Source: Planctomycetota bacterium (GTDB taxonomy: Bacteria > Planctomycetota > UBA1135). From it: a DNA stretch of 64,000 nucleotides. The stretch's first letter is position 1. Each line of letters starts with the position of its first letter. Location of the stretch: positions 184,043 to 248,042 of the forward strand of contig JAAESM010000050.1 in the NCBI GenBank assembly GCA_024229395.1, written 5' to 3'. Below are positions 63,736 through 64,000 of the stretch, in pieces. Both the position numbers and the translations under genes were made by a program. The notes beneath the pieces were generated by a model. The model was not told the DNA's origin. It saw only the letters and a list, made by a program, of their open reading frames with translations, and made no database searches.

Positions 63736-64000
63736 CTACTTTCCTGTCGAAGACTCGGTAGCGGGTGATTCTGGCTCTAGGCCAGCGCTTTCCACGGCCG
63801 ACGCCTCTGCGCCAGCTGGGCTTTCTTGTTTTGCAGCTGGAGCGCCCTCGGCAGACTCCGCTACAGCTTCACTATCGGCCATTTTGGCCTTGTCGCTGCC
63901 TTCTTCCGTCTGCTCAGCTCCACCAGCCTTAGCTTCCTTCGGCTTGGCAGTGGCTTCTGCGGCAGCCGGCGCGGCTGGCTCAATGCCCACTCCCTGCTCA
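63736..64000 (-). CDS. C-terminal Ala/Glu/Pro-rich tail of a protein cut by the right window edge
   Basis: Frame is open to the window edge (EQGVGIEPAAPAAAEATAKPKEAKAGG...ATESSTGK*), so the tracked start at 63990 is probably not the real start. Confidence 0.55.
   Translation of the reverse strand, partial: EQGVGIEPAAPAAAEATAKPKEAKAGGAEQTEEGSDKAKMADSEAVAESAEGAPAAKQESPAGAEASAVESAGLEPESPATESSTGK

Noticed and set aside
1-64000. Defence island, prophage, transposon or biosynthetic cluster
   Set aside because: No integrase, transposase, phage structural, nuclease-helicase, NRPS/PKS or toxin-antitoxin signatures seen; the single methyltransferase has no restriction partner.

Overview
The window is a dense bacterial chromosomal segment of about 45 protein-coding genes, most with clear housekeeping or envelope functions. 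I saw no tRNA, rRNA, CRISPR array, transposase, integrase or phage signature. Main blocks: (i) valS (3' end cut by the window edge), an RmlD-like reductase and a large M14 peptidase lipoprotein; (ii) a lipid kinase with kdsA; (iii) a FliA/WhiG-type sigma factor, ybeY, phoH, cdsA, uppS and purA; (iv) gspK, a short lipoprotein-like secretin and an OmpH/Skp-like protein; (v) rpsO-pnp with a structured intergenic region; (vi) a Big_5-type lipoprotein divergent from two TPR proteins; (vii) trkA-trkH with an orphan D12 adenine methyltransferase; (viii) an Lrp regulator divergent from a methionine-gamma-lyase-like gene; (ix) tdh-kbl-acetoacetyl-CoA synthetase; (x) mreB-mreC-mreD-mrdA-rodA, flanked by a two-gene operon encoding a coiled-coil protein with an MreC-like layout and a small Lys-rich membrane protein; (xi) lnt and moeA; (xii) an RND cluster (one MFP, two permeases); (xiii) ribH-nusB-ftsY, an O-antigen-ligase-like protein and a PpiD/SurA-like anchored protein. 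Gene content implies an LPS-bearing diderm with a peptidoglycan elongasome; I cannot assign the lineage from sequence alone. The best candidate for something undescribed is the coiled-coil plus Lys-rich membrane protein pair next to the mre operon, considered together with the unusual PBP2 and MreC architectures. All family calls come from reading motifs by eye; no database search was run.
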